DNA of 64,000 nt from an uncultured Bacteroidales bacterium (GCA_900315245.1 OMYJ01000004.1:62001-126000), one strand, 5' to 3'. Numbered from the stretch's first letter, positions 55,425 to 63,521 are shown. Program-made: numbers and translations. Notes: a model not told the origin generated them from the sequence alone.

Positions 55425-57152
55425 CTAATCAACATCTTGCACCATGCGAACGCTGACACCATAAAGTCGCCACCCTCCCCAGTCAAGCGATATATTAAGC
55501 CCTCTGATCCCCAAAGAGTATGCTCCGCTGACATTGGCAACTGTTGACGAATAGTAGTAGCCATGGTTTACATCGTCCACGTGCTGTCCGAAGCGTACAC
55601 CTGCCGAAGGAAGAAATACGGCTCCGGCAGCCTCCAACAACAGCCATTCTTCGGAATTATATGTGTTACCAGAAAAGGGCGCTTCGCTAATGTTGATGTT
55701 TACGGGGGCTGCTACAGTTTGTGGATGATTATATTCGTCTGGGAAAAGGATAAGTCCGTTCATGCCGTTCACTACGGCTTTGGTGTATCGTGCGTCAGCA
55801 GTGCCATTAACCGTTGAAGCCTTACGGTTTAGGCAGAGGTAGTTATATTCGTCCTTCGTCAGGACGCGCCATCGGTTGGGCGTGTTCCCTCCATTGCGAA
55901 TGGCGTTATAGATGCCCCAGTCGGCAAAAGCGAACGGACCGGTCAGGTTGTTCTCGCTGTCAGCGCCGGGATAGTAGTCGTTGTTGGCCACGGAAGATGA
56001 CCAAGGCTGGTAGCAGGCCGCACCGCTGTTCCATCCGCTCGTGCCCCATCCGAAAAGGTCGATCCAACCCGTGTAGGTGGCAGAAACATTAGTGTTGTCG
56101 GCACCGATGATGTCGTACTGGTTCTTGGCGAACCGCCATGTCCCGGGGGCGGTGCCGCCGTCGGCTGTACGATGTTTTCCGATAGTGTTGTATTGCAGGT
56201 TGCCCCGCGAGAAACGCACCTGCTTGGATGGTGCGACGGAAAACAGACCATTGAGTGAGCCTGCCAATTGGGAAGTGTCACCTACGGGTAGTTCCGCTTC
56301 TTCGTCGTTGCCGATGTCATTGGCTCTTTTAGAAAAAGGGTGGGAGAGTAGAAAGGCAAGCCCAACCAGCACTACAGCAGCGATTGCAGTGACGGGCAGC
56401 CATTTGCGGTTACGGTCTTCCTTGTTGAGTTCAAGAAGGACATCCTCGGCAGATGGAAACCGCTTTTCCTTTTGGGGTTGGAGGCATTTGCGCACCACGC
56501 GACCATAGCGCGAAGGGAACAATTGTTTCAGGATTAGTCCGAAAGCATAAATGTCGGTGCGGTTGTCCACCTCACCGCCAGACAACTGTTCTGGGGCAGC
56601 GTAGGATTGGGTGTAGGCGGGCTCCTTGAGAATGGCGTACGACCGGCTGTCGGCAAAACCAAAGTCAATGATTTTCACGTGGTTGCCGTCGTTGGTGATC
56701 AGAATGTTGGATGGTTTCAGATCCTGGTGTACGACCTGTTTGCGGTGGAAGTAGCCTATTGCAGCCAGTAGCTCCTGCACCACCTGCCGCCGTGTTGTTT
56801 CAGATGGGTTCTCCTGCAGGAACTTGTCTAATGGACGCCCGTCCACGTACTCCATCACGATGCAGTCGCCCGCCACGGGATCCTGTTCATGGCTGAGAGC
56901 GTGTACAATGTTGGGGTGGTTCAGTTCCACCGTCAGAGCAAATTCCTTGGATAGCATTGCGGTATATTGCGGGTCATCGGCGTATTCCGGCTTGAGGCCC
57001 TTCAGCACATACCATTGACCGTAGCGTTGGGCGCGGAAGAGGCGGGAGTAGCCGTTGGAGTGCAGCTCCTTGTAGCCGGTGAAATGGTTGGAAACGTTCA
57101 CAGTTTGCGGTGCGACCAGCCCGGAGGTGTATATGTCGTTGTTATAGTCCAA
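55425..57152 (-). CDS. Membrane Ser/Thr kinase with FISUMP-like ectodomain
   Basis: A 575-residue protein. Residues 20-250 are a eukaryotic-type Ser/Thr kinase: lysine K51 in YVLKGLK, catalytic loop HQDLKPSN with D144 (HRD is HQD here), metal-binding DFG at 163 and APEQL at about 186. The glycine-rich loop is degenerate (SNGYSRLFRA). One membrane helix (about 252-270) is followed by a FISUMP-like domain (about 300-575, from GLFSVAPSKQVRFSRGNLQY, ending SVRMVQDVD). So an extracytoplasmic sensor is joined to an intracellular kinase. No ATG is available; TTG at 57152 aligns with the ATG of the divergent paralogue. Confidence 0.82.
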   Translation of the reverse strand: MDYNNDIYTSGLVAPQTVNVSNHFTGYKELHSNGYSRLFRAQRYGQWYVLKGLKPEYADDPQYTAMLSKEFALTVELNHPNIVHALSHEQDPVAGDCIVMEYVDGRPLDKFLQENPSETTRRQVVQELLAAIGYFHRKQVVHQDLKPSNILITNDGNHVKIIDFGFADSRSYAILKEPAYTQSYAAPEQLSGGEVDNRTDIYAFGLILKQLFPSRYGRVVRKCLQPQKEKRFPSAEDVLLELNKEDRNRKWLPVTAIAAVVLVGLAFLLSHPFSKRANDIGNDEEAELPVGDTSQLAGSLNGLFSVAPSKQVRFSRGNLQYNTIGKHRTADGGTAPGTWRFAKNQYDIIGADNTNVSATYTGWIDLFGWGTSGWNSGAACYQPWSSSVANNDYYPGADSENNLTGPFAFADWGIYNAIRNGGNTPNRWRVLTKDEYNYLCLNRKASTVNGTADARYTKAVVNGMNGLILFPDEYNHPQTVAAPVNINISEAPFSGNTYNSEEWLLLEAAGAVFLPSAGVRFGQHVDDVNHGYYYSSTVANVSGAYSLGIRGLNISLDWGGWRLYGVSVRMVQDVD

Positions 57153-57174
57153 AATAGCGTGGCTTTTGTGGGTG

Positions 57175-57182
57175 CAAAAGTA
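57175..57182 (-). promoter_or_regulatory. -7 box for the FISUMP-type kinase
   Basis: TACTTTTG on the minus strand, 22 bases before the TTG start, matching TAnnTTTG. Confidence 0.5.
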
Positions 57183-57236
57183 GTATTTTTCTTGAGATGG
57201 TAATTTGTGAACCTGCGTTGAAGAACGGAAAAATGT

Positions 57237-57244
57237 TACTTTTG
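57237..57244 (+). promoter_or_regulatory. -7 box abutting the second kinase start
   Basis: TACTTTTG ends only four bases before the ATG at 57249, so transcription would begin at or near the start codon. Confidence 0.45.
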
Positions 57245-57248
57245 CCGC

Positions 57249-58748
57249 ATGATAGAAAATCCCGACGACATCTCCACCTCTGGGTTCGTTCCGTCCTCCG
57301 AATACGCCGTTTCAGGTTGTTTTTCGGGGCACAGCGAACTCCCTTCGCGAGGCTATTGCCGGCTGTTCAAAGCGCAGCGCAACGGACAATGGTTCGTGCT
57401 GAAAGCGTTGAAGCCGGAGTATCAGCAAGACCCTGTTTATCAGGGAATGTTCGAAAAGGAGTACGATTTGATGATGCAGCTCAATCATCCGAACATCGTG
57501 CGCATTTATGACAAAGAGGAGGATTCGGTGGCGGGCGTTTGCATGGTGATGGAGTATGTGGATGGCCGCACGTTGGGTGATTTTTTAGAGGAGAATCCTC
57601 CACAGAATGTCAGAGAGTCGGTGGCGCGGCAGATTCTGGAGGCCATCGGCTACTGTCACAGCAAGCAGATCATACACCGTGATCTCAAACCCTCCAACAT
57701 TCTGGTGACGTATAACGGCAACTGGGTCAAGCTGATTGATTTCGGGTTGTCGGATAGCGACCAGTACGCGGTTCTGAAGGAACCCGCCTACACGAAAGCA
57801 TACGCCGCGCCGGAGCAGCTGTCGGGGGGAGAAGTCGATAACCGCACCGATCTGTATGCTTTCGGACTGATTCTGAAGCAGTTGTTTCCAAATCGCTACG
57901 GACGCGTGGTTCGCAAATGCCTGCAGCCAAGGAAAGAGAAGCGGTATTCGTCAGCAGAAGAGGTGGCGGCGGCGATGAAAAGTTGCGTGAGAAGGAGAAG
58001 GATGATGCCCTGGTTGATTGCCTTGATGACTGTTGTTGCTGTATTATCCGCCTTCTTGCTGCTTCACTATTCGAATGACGGAACAAGAAAAACCTTACAA
58101 CCATCGACGGGATTGCCCGCTTCTGTCCGAGACACCGTTTTTTTAGCGGAACCAGGACGGACACAAGTGGCTGAACCTGCTCACGGGAATATGCTTTCAC
58201 CTACATACGAAGAAGGAGGTGGAAGAAATTATGTCTTAGACAATCCGTTGACAACTGTATCAAACCCCGAGGGTCCGCACGGGATGTCTCGAGAACAACG
58301 CGCCGTCCCCATTCCGAGCGCAACAACTCAGAAAGAAAACCAGGAGCAAGAAGCACTTGACAATGCGATATATAACTTCAAATTCACCATAGACAGTATG
58401 TTCGAGCCGGTGGATTTGTATGTGAAAAGCGACGAGGTGAAAACCTCCAATATTCTGCGCGATCTGATATACATTGCCGAGTACAAGGCAAAGATTCGCG
58501 AGTGCCAGATTCGAAGTCGATTGCCTAAATCCAAGCGGAACAGTTTCTTCAACTATGCCAACGACCAAATTGGGGCGAAGAAAAAATCATACACACAAAA
58601 ATATCCTGCCATACTCCAATATCCCAATGAGCAACAAGTTAGAGACCCCGAAACATACCAACCGATTTTAGAGCAGAGTAAAAAGTACCGGGAAGAGGGG
58701 CGAAGGCTGAGGGATGAATGGGAAAGAATGATGCGGGCGGTGAAATAA
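57249..58748 (+). CDS. Membrane Ser/Thr kinase, paralogue
   Basis: A 499-residue protein divergent from, and closely similar over the kinase domain to, the previous kinase. The kinase spans about 22-250, with K52, the complete HRDLKPSN loop (D145), DFG at 165 and the shared AAPEQLSGGEVDNRTD. A membrane helix lies at about 254-273. The extracytoplasmic part differs entirely: a low-complexity Ser/Pro region (about 280-360) and a charged helical C-terminus (about 370-499, SRLPKSKRNSFFNYA), with no FISUMP domain. Target proteins are unknown. The pair looks like a duplication with ectodomain replacement. Confidence 0.82.
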   Translation: MIENPDDISTSGFVPSSEYAVSGCFSGHSELPSRGYCRLFKAQRNGQWFVLKALKPEYQQDPVYQGMFEKEYDLMMQLNHPNIVRIYDKEEDSVAGVCMVMEYVDGRTLGDFLEENPPQNVRESVARQILEAIGYCHSKQIIHRDLKPSNILVTYNGNWVKLIDFGLSDSDQYAVLKEPAYTKAYAAPEQLSGGEVDNRTDLYAFGLILKQLFPNRYGRVVRKCLQPRKEKRYSSAEEVAAAMKSCVRRRRMMPWLIALMTVVAVLSAFLLLHYSNDGTRKTLQPSTGLPASVRDTVFLAEPGRTQVAEPAHGNMLSPTYEEGGGRNYVLDNPLTTVSNPEGPHGMSREQRAVPIPSATTQKENQEQEALDNAIYNFKFTIDSMFEPVDLYVKSDEVKTSNILRDLIYIAEYKAKIRECQIRSRLPKSKRNSFFNYANDQIGAKKKSYTQKYPAILQYPNEQQVRDPETYQPILEQSKKYREEGRRLRDEWERMMRAVK

Positions 58749-59056
58749 GACTCTGAATAACCTCTCGATGTCTAATTCGTTCAATCCATGTTCTGCAAAT
58801 ACTCCGACAGATAGGGTACAGCAAACATTCTTTTATTCTTTTTTATTCTCCTTTATTCTTTTTCGGATGCAAAAATACAAAAACAAGCACAGCAAACAAA
58901 ACATAATTATTCTAATTAGATTATTTTCTTATCTTTGCCCATTCCCTTTTGGGAAGAAGAATAAAACGGGATTATCAACTTAAAATATTGAACCTAAAAG
59001 AATTAGAACCTAAAAAGAACCTTTTTATAAATACATAGCAGAAGCGTTTTCGCTTT
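58749..59056 (+). other. Gap after the second kinase
   Basis: A pyrimidine-rich TTTTATTC word region (58830-58862) is followed by a minus-strand TATTTTTG box (58870-58877) and a plus-strand TATCTTTG box (58930-58937). A TTCCC-TTTT-GGGAA hairpin lies just after the latter, then GAACCTAAAA words. No convincing gene is present, so the two boxes have no clear client. Confidence 0.5.
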
Positions 59057-59064
59057 TATCTTTG
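59057..59064 (+). promoter_or_regulatory. -7 box driving the candidate small RNA
   Basis: TATCTTTG, an exact consensus match. The predicted transcription start is a few bases downstream, at or near the first base of the long hairpin. Confidence 0.55.
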
Positions 59065-59067
59065 CAA

Positions 59068-59208
59068 GTTCGAAACCTGGAAAATTTCAAATGCAATGCC
59101 AAGAGGAAGCCGAAGATGCTTGCGGTTTATAGCCGTGAGCTTCCTTTGTTTGGCATTGCAGGTTTTCCAGGACCTCGAACTCGAAACAATGAAGTTCGCG
59201 GTTTTTTT
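59068..59208 (+). ncRNA. Candidate structured small RNA (long imperfect hairpin plus terminator)
   Basis: Four consecutive helices can form: GTTCGA (59068-59073) with TCGAAC (59175-59180), CCTGGAAAA (59076-59084) with TTTTCCAGG (59163-59171), GCAATGCCAA (59093-59102) with TTGGCATTGC (59150-59159), and GGAAGC (59105-59110) with GCTTCC (59139-59144). That is 31 base pairs with internal loops and a 28-base apical loop. An intrinsic terminator follows: CGAACT (59176-59181) with AGTTCG (59193-59198), then CGG and seven T. The terminator shares CGAAC with the closing helix. The asymmetric bubble is loosely 6S-like, but identity is unproven. Confidence 0.6.
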
Positions 59209-59283
59209 ATGCCGTTTTCAGAAAGGGAAAACCGACTGGAAAAAGAACCAAAAAAGAACCTAACTGCGTGAGGGAAAGCGATG

Positions 59284-59291
59284 TACTTTTG
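59284..59291 (+). promoter_or_regulatory. -7 box before the envelope cluster
   Basis: TACTTTTG, 51 bases before the ATG at 59343. It probably drives the first genes of the run. Confidence 0.55.
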
Positions 59292-59342
59292 CGGGTTGGA
59301 AAAATTATTAGCTTAGACATAAATAATTAAAGACTTAACGAT

Positions 59343-60302
59343 ATGTACAACGAAGAATTAGAAAACCTAATTGATGCCGCCTTGGCGGATGGTGAGCTTA
59401 CCGAAAAAGAGAAGCAAATTCTCTTCAAAAAAGCGCAAAGTTATGGAATTGACCTTGATGAGTTTGAGATGGTGTTGAATGCCAGACTGGTAAAACTTAA
59501 AAAAAAATTGAATACAGAACCAGTTGCCCCTAAGTCCAGCAAGTTAGGTGATGTGAAAAAATGTCCTGCATGTGGAGCTATCGTTGGCGCGTTTAAAACA
59601 ACATGTCCAGAATGTGACTATGAATTTAGGGATGTTGAAGTAAATAGGTCTATCACAGAGTTGACGAATCGCATAAATGCGGTTTATGAAGAATGTGATT
59701 TAAAAGAAAAGAATGGTGGTTATAAAATCAAGGGGTTGGAGCGTATTAGAGATACCTCATCCGAATCAGAAAGAAAAGAAGCTGACATAGCAAAAAAACT
59801 AAACAATGTGATTTCCAATTTTCCTGTGCCCAATAGTAGGGAGGATATTATCGAACTACTTCAATTTATTCAGCCAAAAGTTCAAGTTGGATTTTCTTCT
59901 GACAAGAATGCTGCTGCATGGCGATATAAATATATTGAAATTATCAATCGTGCTAAAATATCCTATGCGAAAGACACAAATATGATGTCTCAGATAGCAT
60001 ATTATGAAGAAGCATCTAAGCAATCGATATTTTCAAAACTCGTGACCAAGTTCAATTCTTTATCAAGCCAAGGGAAAATGCTAATGATAGGAATACCTTT
60101 GTTTATCTTTCTGATGATTATTGTGGGGATTATGGCTGCGTTGGAGGACAAGAAGCCTAAAAGAGATGAATCGCAAATAAATGTTGAAACAACGGATTCC
60201 ATACCACAAGACACTATTCATTTGTCTGATGCCATTGATGAAGTCTCTAATACCATCAAGGAGTCAATTGACGAAGCAAAAAGCAAAATAATAATAAAAT
60301 AA
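59343..60302 (+). CDS. TerB-like / zinc-ribbon single-pass membrane protein
   Basis: A 319-residue protein. The N-terminus (about 1-50, LIDAALADGELTEKEKQILF) resembles a TerB-like helical unit. A zinc ribbon follows at about 78-97 (CPACG ... CPECD, four cysteines). The middle is helical and charged, and one membrane helix lies at about 250-268 (LMIGIPLFIFLMIIVGIMAA), followed by a short acidic tail. The N-terminal parts should be cytosolic. The next gene, encoding an SPFH protein, starts two bases after its stop, so they are one transcript. In Bacillus subtilis the ydjG-ydjH-ydjI operon likewise links zinc-ribbon and SPFH proteins (known); a similar membrane role here is inferred. Confidence 0.7.
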   Translation: MYNEELENLIDAALADGELTEKEKQILFKKAQSYGIDLDEFEMVLNARLVKLKKKLNTEPVAPKSSKLGDVKKCPACGAIVGAFKTTCPECDYEFRDVEVNRSITELTNRINAVYEECDLKEKNGGYKIKGLERIRDTSSESERKEADIAKKLNNVISNFPVPNSREDIIELLQFIQPKVQVGFSSDKNAAAWRYKYIEIINRAKISYAKDTNMMSQIAYYEEASKQSIFSKLVTKFNSLSSQGKMLMIGIPLFIFLMIIVGIMAALEDKKPKRDESQINVETTDSIPQDTIHLSDAIDEVSNTIKESIDEAKSKIIIK

Positions 60303-60304
60303 TT

Positions 60305-61699
60305 ATGGGATTGTTCAGCAACAAAAAAGAGGGCGGATTGATGGATGTCATCCGCTGCGACGAACAAGAGTATTTGATTTGGAAATGGCGTCCTGTAGGA
60401 CAGGATGTTAACAGCACCAAGAAAGAAAATTCCATCCGCTATGGGAGCAGCCTGCGTGTAAAAGACGGGGAAGTGGCCGTTTTTGTGTATAAGCAAAACA
60501 ACGGCACGATGGAGGATTTCGTCGTAGGACCGTACGACGACACAATAAAAACAGCCAACTTTCCTGTGCTAACCAGTATTGTGGGACTGGCTTTTGGAGG
60601 TGCCTCGCCGTTCCAAGCCGAAGTTTATTACATCAACCTTTCAGGCGTTGTACAAATAAAATTCGGAGTACCCTACTTCGATGTGTTTGATCCTCGTTTT
60701 TTGGATTATGCCGTGCCCATGTCCGTCCGTGGCACTATTACATTCAACATCACGGACTACAAGACTTTTATCAAGCTTCATCGTTTGATTAACTTTGAAT
60801 TGGAGGAATTCAAGCAGCAGATAAAAGACGCGGTAATCAAATACGTGAAGGGCGTAGTGACTAACATCCCACAAGACAATGGCATTCCAGTGTTGCAGAT
60901 GGAAAGAAAAATATTGGAAGTCAACGACATAGTGACTCAACACCTGAAATCTCGTTTGGAAACGGATTTTGGCGTTAACATGAAGGCCATTGATATAGCC
61001 AATATAGAGCCAGACAAAGAAAGCGAAGGTTACCAGGAGCTTCGCAAAGTGACTGCCGCACAACAGACCAAGACTATCGAAATGCAGACGGAGGTCAATT
61101 TGAAAAATTTGCAGGATACCCAGCGCATCAACGCTCAGAACATGGAAGAAACTTTGCGCATCCAACGCGAAGAAGCTCAGCGGGCACAGAAACTGCAGTC
61201 CGAAACAGCCTTCATTGGTGCTCACTCCATCAACCAGCAAACCGAGGTGCTCAAACAGGCGGCTGGCAGTCTTGGACAGATGGGCACAATGGATTTGGGT
61301 GGCGGCAGCAACGGAGGTGGTGGCATGAACCCTGCTGCCATGATGACGGGCATGGCTATGGGTGGTGCCATGGGCGGACAGATAGCCGGCATGATGAACA
61401 ATATGGGTCAGCAGATGCAGCAAGCCATGCAGCAGCAATCGCCACAACAACAAATGACCCCACCGCCGATGCCAGGTGCGGCTAATATATTTTATATGGT
61501 ATCAGTCAACGGTCAGCAGTTCGGTCCGTTCAATATGCAGCAGCTGCAACAGATGGTGCAGAACGGGCAGTTGACCGCCCAAACCTACGTGTGGAAACAG
61601 GGGATGGCCAACTGGGAGTTGGCCGGCAATGTGCAAGAATTGGCATCACTGTTCGGTGCCGTTCCGCCGCCAATGCCACCAGCACCACCAATGCCGTAA
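60305..61699 (+). CDS. SPFH-domain protein with C-terminal GYF_2 domain (YdjI-like)
   Basis: A 464-residue protein. An N-terminal block MGLFSNKKEGGLMDVIRCDE and the SPFH/Band-7-like core (about 30-250) match the YdjI / virion-core-protein-like branch of SPFH proteins. A coiled-coil (about 245-315, rich in Gln/Glu/Arg) and a Gly/Met/Gln low-complexity stretch (about 325-395) follow. The C-terminal GYF_2 domain (about 398-452, GPFNMQQLQQMVQNGQLTAQ and WKQGMANWELA) probably binds Pro-rich peptides. The protein itself ends in a Pro-rich PPPMPPAPPMP tail. No obvious helix anchor. Likely a membrane-microdomain scaffold. Confidence 0.82.
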   Translation: MGLFSNKKEGGLMDVIRCDEQEYLIWKWRPVGQDVNSTKKENSIRYGSSLRVKDGEVAVFVYKQNNGTMEDFVVGPYDDTIKTANFPVLTSIVGLAFGGASPFQAEVYYINLSGVVQIKFGVPYFDVFDPRFLDYAVPMSVRGTITFNITDYKTFIKLHRLINFELEEFKQQIKDAVIKYVKGVVTNIPQDNGIPVLQMERKILEVNDIVTQHLKSRLETDFGVNMKAIDIANIEPDKESEGYQELRKVTAAQQTKTIEMQTEVNLKNLQDTQRINAQNMEETLRIQREEAQRAQKLQSETAFIGAHSINQQTEVLKQAAGSLGQMGTMDLGGGSNGGGGMNPAAMMTGMAMGGAMGGQIAGMMNNMGQQMQQAMQQQSPQQQMTPPPMPGAANIFYMVSVNGQQFGPFNMQQLQQMVQNGQLTAQTYVWKQGMANWELAGNVQELASLFGAVPPPMPPAPPMP

Positions 61700-61754
61700 A
61701 ACAAATGTAAAAATCGAATAAGTAGTTAAAGAATAACATATAAATTAATTCATT

Positions 61755-62144
61755 ATGGAAAAAACAATAATTGAGAGATTTTTAAAAGACAATGAAGATG
61801 ATTTCAAAGAAAAGCATTTGGAAGAAATCAAGTTTTTGTTAGAACAAGCCGATGAATCTGTTATTGATGAAATTGAGGACAAAACGCGAGATGCTCATCT
61901 CTGGGGATGGTTGCATTGGATCGCCGGTGAGTTTGGAATAGACAGATTTGTATTAGGAAAGCCCGTGACAGGAGTTTTAAAACTTCTATGGTTCGTGGTT
62001 TTTGGTATTTTAGGATATACTGTATCACCATATCTGTGGGGCGTGCAATTCTTGTGGTGGCTGATTGATGAGTTCACCATAACTTCCCGTGTAAAGAAAT
62101 ACAATTACAATAAAGCAAAGAAGATTTTGGGAAAAGAAATCTAA
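61755..62144 (+). CDS. TM2-domain small membrane protein
   Basis: A 129-residue protein with an acidic helical N-terminus (about 1-48) and a TM2 domain (about 52-118): GEFGIDRFVLGKPVTGVLKL, then two hydrophobic segments and WWLIDEFTI, close to the TM2 signature of short-loop helical pairs with a conserved D-R-F. TM2 proteins are small, widespread and of unknown molecular function. It follows the SPFH gene by 55 bases on the same strand. Confidence 0.75.
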   Translation: MEKTIIERFLKDNEDDFKEKHLEEIKFLLEQADESVIDEIEDKTRDAHLWGWLHWIAGEFGIDRFVLGKPVTGVLKLLWFVVFGILGYTVSPYLWGVQFLWWLIDEFTITSRVKKYNYNKAKKILGKEI

Positions 62145-62153
62145 ATTTTTAAA

Positions 62154-62209
62154 CGGAGGATGCCGAAAATCCACACAATAGAGTAGGTGTAAAATTTAAA
62201 ATTTTGTTT
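62154..62209 (+). repeat. Duplicated leader, copy 1
   Basis: GAGGATGCCGAAAATCC and AGAGTAGG upstream of the lipoprotein gene recur in similar order at about 62717-62755 upstream of the next gene. The two leaders are related over about 45 bases. Confidence 0.55.
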
Positions 62210-62701
62210 ATGAAGAAATTTAAATTATTAATCATGCTTATGTTGCCGACATTCGTTATAGTTTCATGTGGCAACAACAACTCGTCAACGGGGCAAGACA
62301 CCGACAAGCAATTGGTTGAAGAACAAGAAGACAAGTCACTTTCAGACATGGCATCGGAAATGAAAAGCACTATAGGCGATTCTTTCTCAGAAGTAACAGA
62401 AGATATAGATATTGATGATGACGATGACGAATTTGGTGATAACATTTCAACAAAATCAACCAACGATTGGGACAAAGTTCTTGATGACTATGAAAGTTTG
62501 GTTGACTCATACGCAAAGTTAGCTAAAAAGTCCAAAGAAGGGGATATGTCAGCCATCTCTGAATATCCAAACATACTAGAAAAAGCACAGAGTATGTCAA
62601 GTCAACTGGAAAATGCCAAAGACGAGTTGTCTCTCAAACAAGCGGCTCGATACGCGAAAATTTCCGCAAAAATGGCAAAGGTCTCGTTGTCAATGATGTA
62701 A
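62210..62701 (+). CDS. Small lipoprotein of unknown function
   Basis: A 163-residue predicted lipoprotein. The signal peptide MKKFKLLIMLMLPTFVIVSC ends in a VSC lipobox (cysteine about residue 20). The mature part is acidic (DIDIDDDDDEFGD near residue 68) and helical (about 85-163). No family recognised. An in-frame TTG two codons upstream is unlikely. Its TAA overlaps an ATG at 62701 (TAATG) that is in frame with the next protein. It belongs to the envelope run. Confidence 0.7.
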   Translation: MKKFKLLIMLMLPTFVIVSCGNNNSSTGQDTDKQLVEEQEDKSLSDMASEMKSTIGDSFSEVTEDIDIDDDDDEFGDNISTKSTNDWDKVLDDYESLVDSYAKLAKKSKEGDMSAISEYPNILEKAQSMSSQLENAKDELSLKQAARYAKISAKMAKVSLSMM

Positions 62702-62775
62702 TGTATATAGATCTCACGAGGACGAAGCCGAAAATCCTAAAAAAGAGTAGGCAAAATAAGTTAAATTTTAATATC

Positions 62776-63111
62776 ATGTCAAAAAAAACTAGAGTTTACA
62801 ATGAAGGCCAATATGCCTTAAAGCCGTGGATGGCAAATGTAATTATGGGTGTTTTAGAATTAGCAATATCAATTTTTTGGGCTATTTCAGTATTTAAAAT
62901 TGTATTTAATTCAAGTAGTCTTGAGGAGGCGGATATCGCTATTTCTATTCTGTTAATTGTATGTTATTTGGTTTGGAATATATTAGTGTGGACAATAAAA
63001 CCCTTAAGGACAAGATTTAATTGGAAAGAAGCCAAAATTAACGTTTTCCTCATTATAGCCACAATCGTTGATATTATATATACACTAATTATTGCCGCTA
63101 ATGGTTTCTAA
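62776..63111 (+). CDS. Small multi-pass membrane protein
   Basis: A 111-residue hydrophobic protein with about three membrane helices (about 22-45, 55-75 and 88-108). No family recognised. The ATG at 62776 (MSKKTRVYNEGQYALKPWM) is chosen because the 75 bases before it resemble the leader of the preceding lipoprotein gene. The alternative is the ATG at 62701, which overlaps the lipoprotein stop and would add 25 basic residues. A strong hairpin follows the gene. Confidence 0.6.
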   Translation: MSKKTRVYNEGQYALKPWMANVIMGVLELAISIFWAISVFKIVFNSSSLEEADIAISILLIVCYLVWNILVWTIKPLRTRFNWKEAKINVFLIIATIVDIIYTLIIAANGF

Positions 63112-63120
63112 TAAAATTAT

Positions 63121-63158
63121 AGAGTCTACCTGCAATAATAATTTTGCAGGTGGACTCT
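63121..63158 (+). terminator. Hairpin terminator inside the envelope run
   Basis: AGAGTC-T-ACCTGCAA pairs with TTGCAGGT-G-GACTCT around an eight-base loop, 15 pairs including one U-G. The downstream sequence is T-rich (ATCTTTTAATTTTG) and contains the next promoter box. Confidence 0.75.
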
Positions 63159-63164
63159 ATCTTT

Positions 63165-63172
63165 TAATTTTG
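63165..63172 (+). promoter_or_regulatory. -7 box abutting the small GYF gene
   Basis: TAATTTTG ends four bases before the ATG at 63177, the same spacing as at the 57249 kinase. Confidence 0.45.
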
Positions 63173-63176
63173 TAAT

Positions 63177-63521
63177 ATGGAAAACAGTTTTTTTTCAATT
63201 GACAGACTTATTGAATTTGGTATGGGCATAGCCGTTGCTCAGCAAATGGTTCGCATGATGAACGAGACTATGCAGAATATGTATGTTCCGGGGACAATGA
63301 ACCCCATGCAGCCATCTCCGTCCAACATCTATTATGTAATATTGGACGGACAGCAATCTGGACCCTATTCGGAAGGCGAGCTAGCCAGACTGATCGGACA
63401 AAAGAAAATAACCAAAGACACTTACATTTGGAAGCCTGGCATGACAGACTGGCAGACCGCTGAAAGGCTCCCCGATGTATTGCGTTTGGTGGCTTTAACC
63501 CCCGTTCCGTTCAATAAATAA
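63177..63521 (+). CDS. Small GYF_2-domain protein
   Basis: A 114-residue protein. The N-terminus (about 1-50) is a short amphipathic, Met-rich segment. The C-terminal GYF_2 domain (about 52-105: IYYVILDGQQSGPYSEGELA, then YIWKPGMTDWQTA) closely resembles the GYF_2 domain at the end of the SPFH protein in the same cluster. It should bind Pro-rich peptides, for example the Pro-rich tail of the SPFH protein (inference). Its stop shares one base with the next ATG (TAATG). Confidence 0.75.
   Translation: MENSFFSIDRLIEFGMGIAVAQQMVRMMNETMQNMYVPGTMNPMQPSPSNIYYVILDGQQSGPYSEGELARLIGQKKITKDTYIWKPGMTDWQTAERLPDVLRLVALTPVPFNK

Noticed and set aside
57249..57511. Second plus-strand frame overlapping the start of the 57249 kinase
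   Set aside because: Out-of-frame shadow of a kinase domain with complete catalytic motifs.
58768..58983. 71-residue frame after the second kinase
   Set aside because: Composed of TTTTATTC words and crossed by promoter-like boxes; no homology pattern or start context.
59062..59271. 69-residue plus-strand frame covering the hairpin region
   Set aside because: It starts inside the promoter box and runs through the hairpin and terminator; no recognisable features. A non-coding RNA explains the sequence better.
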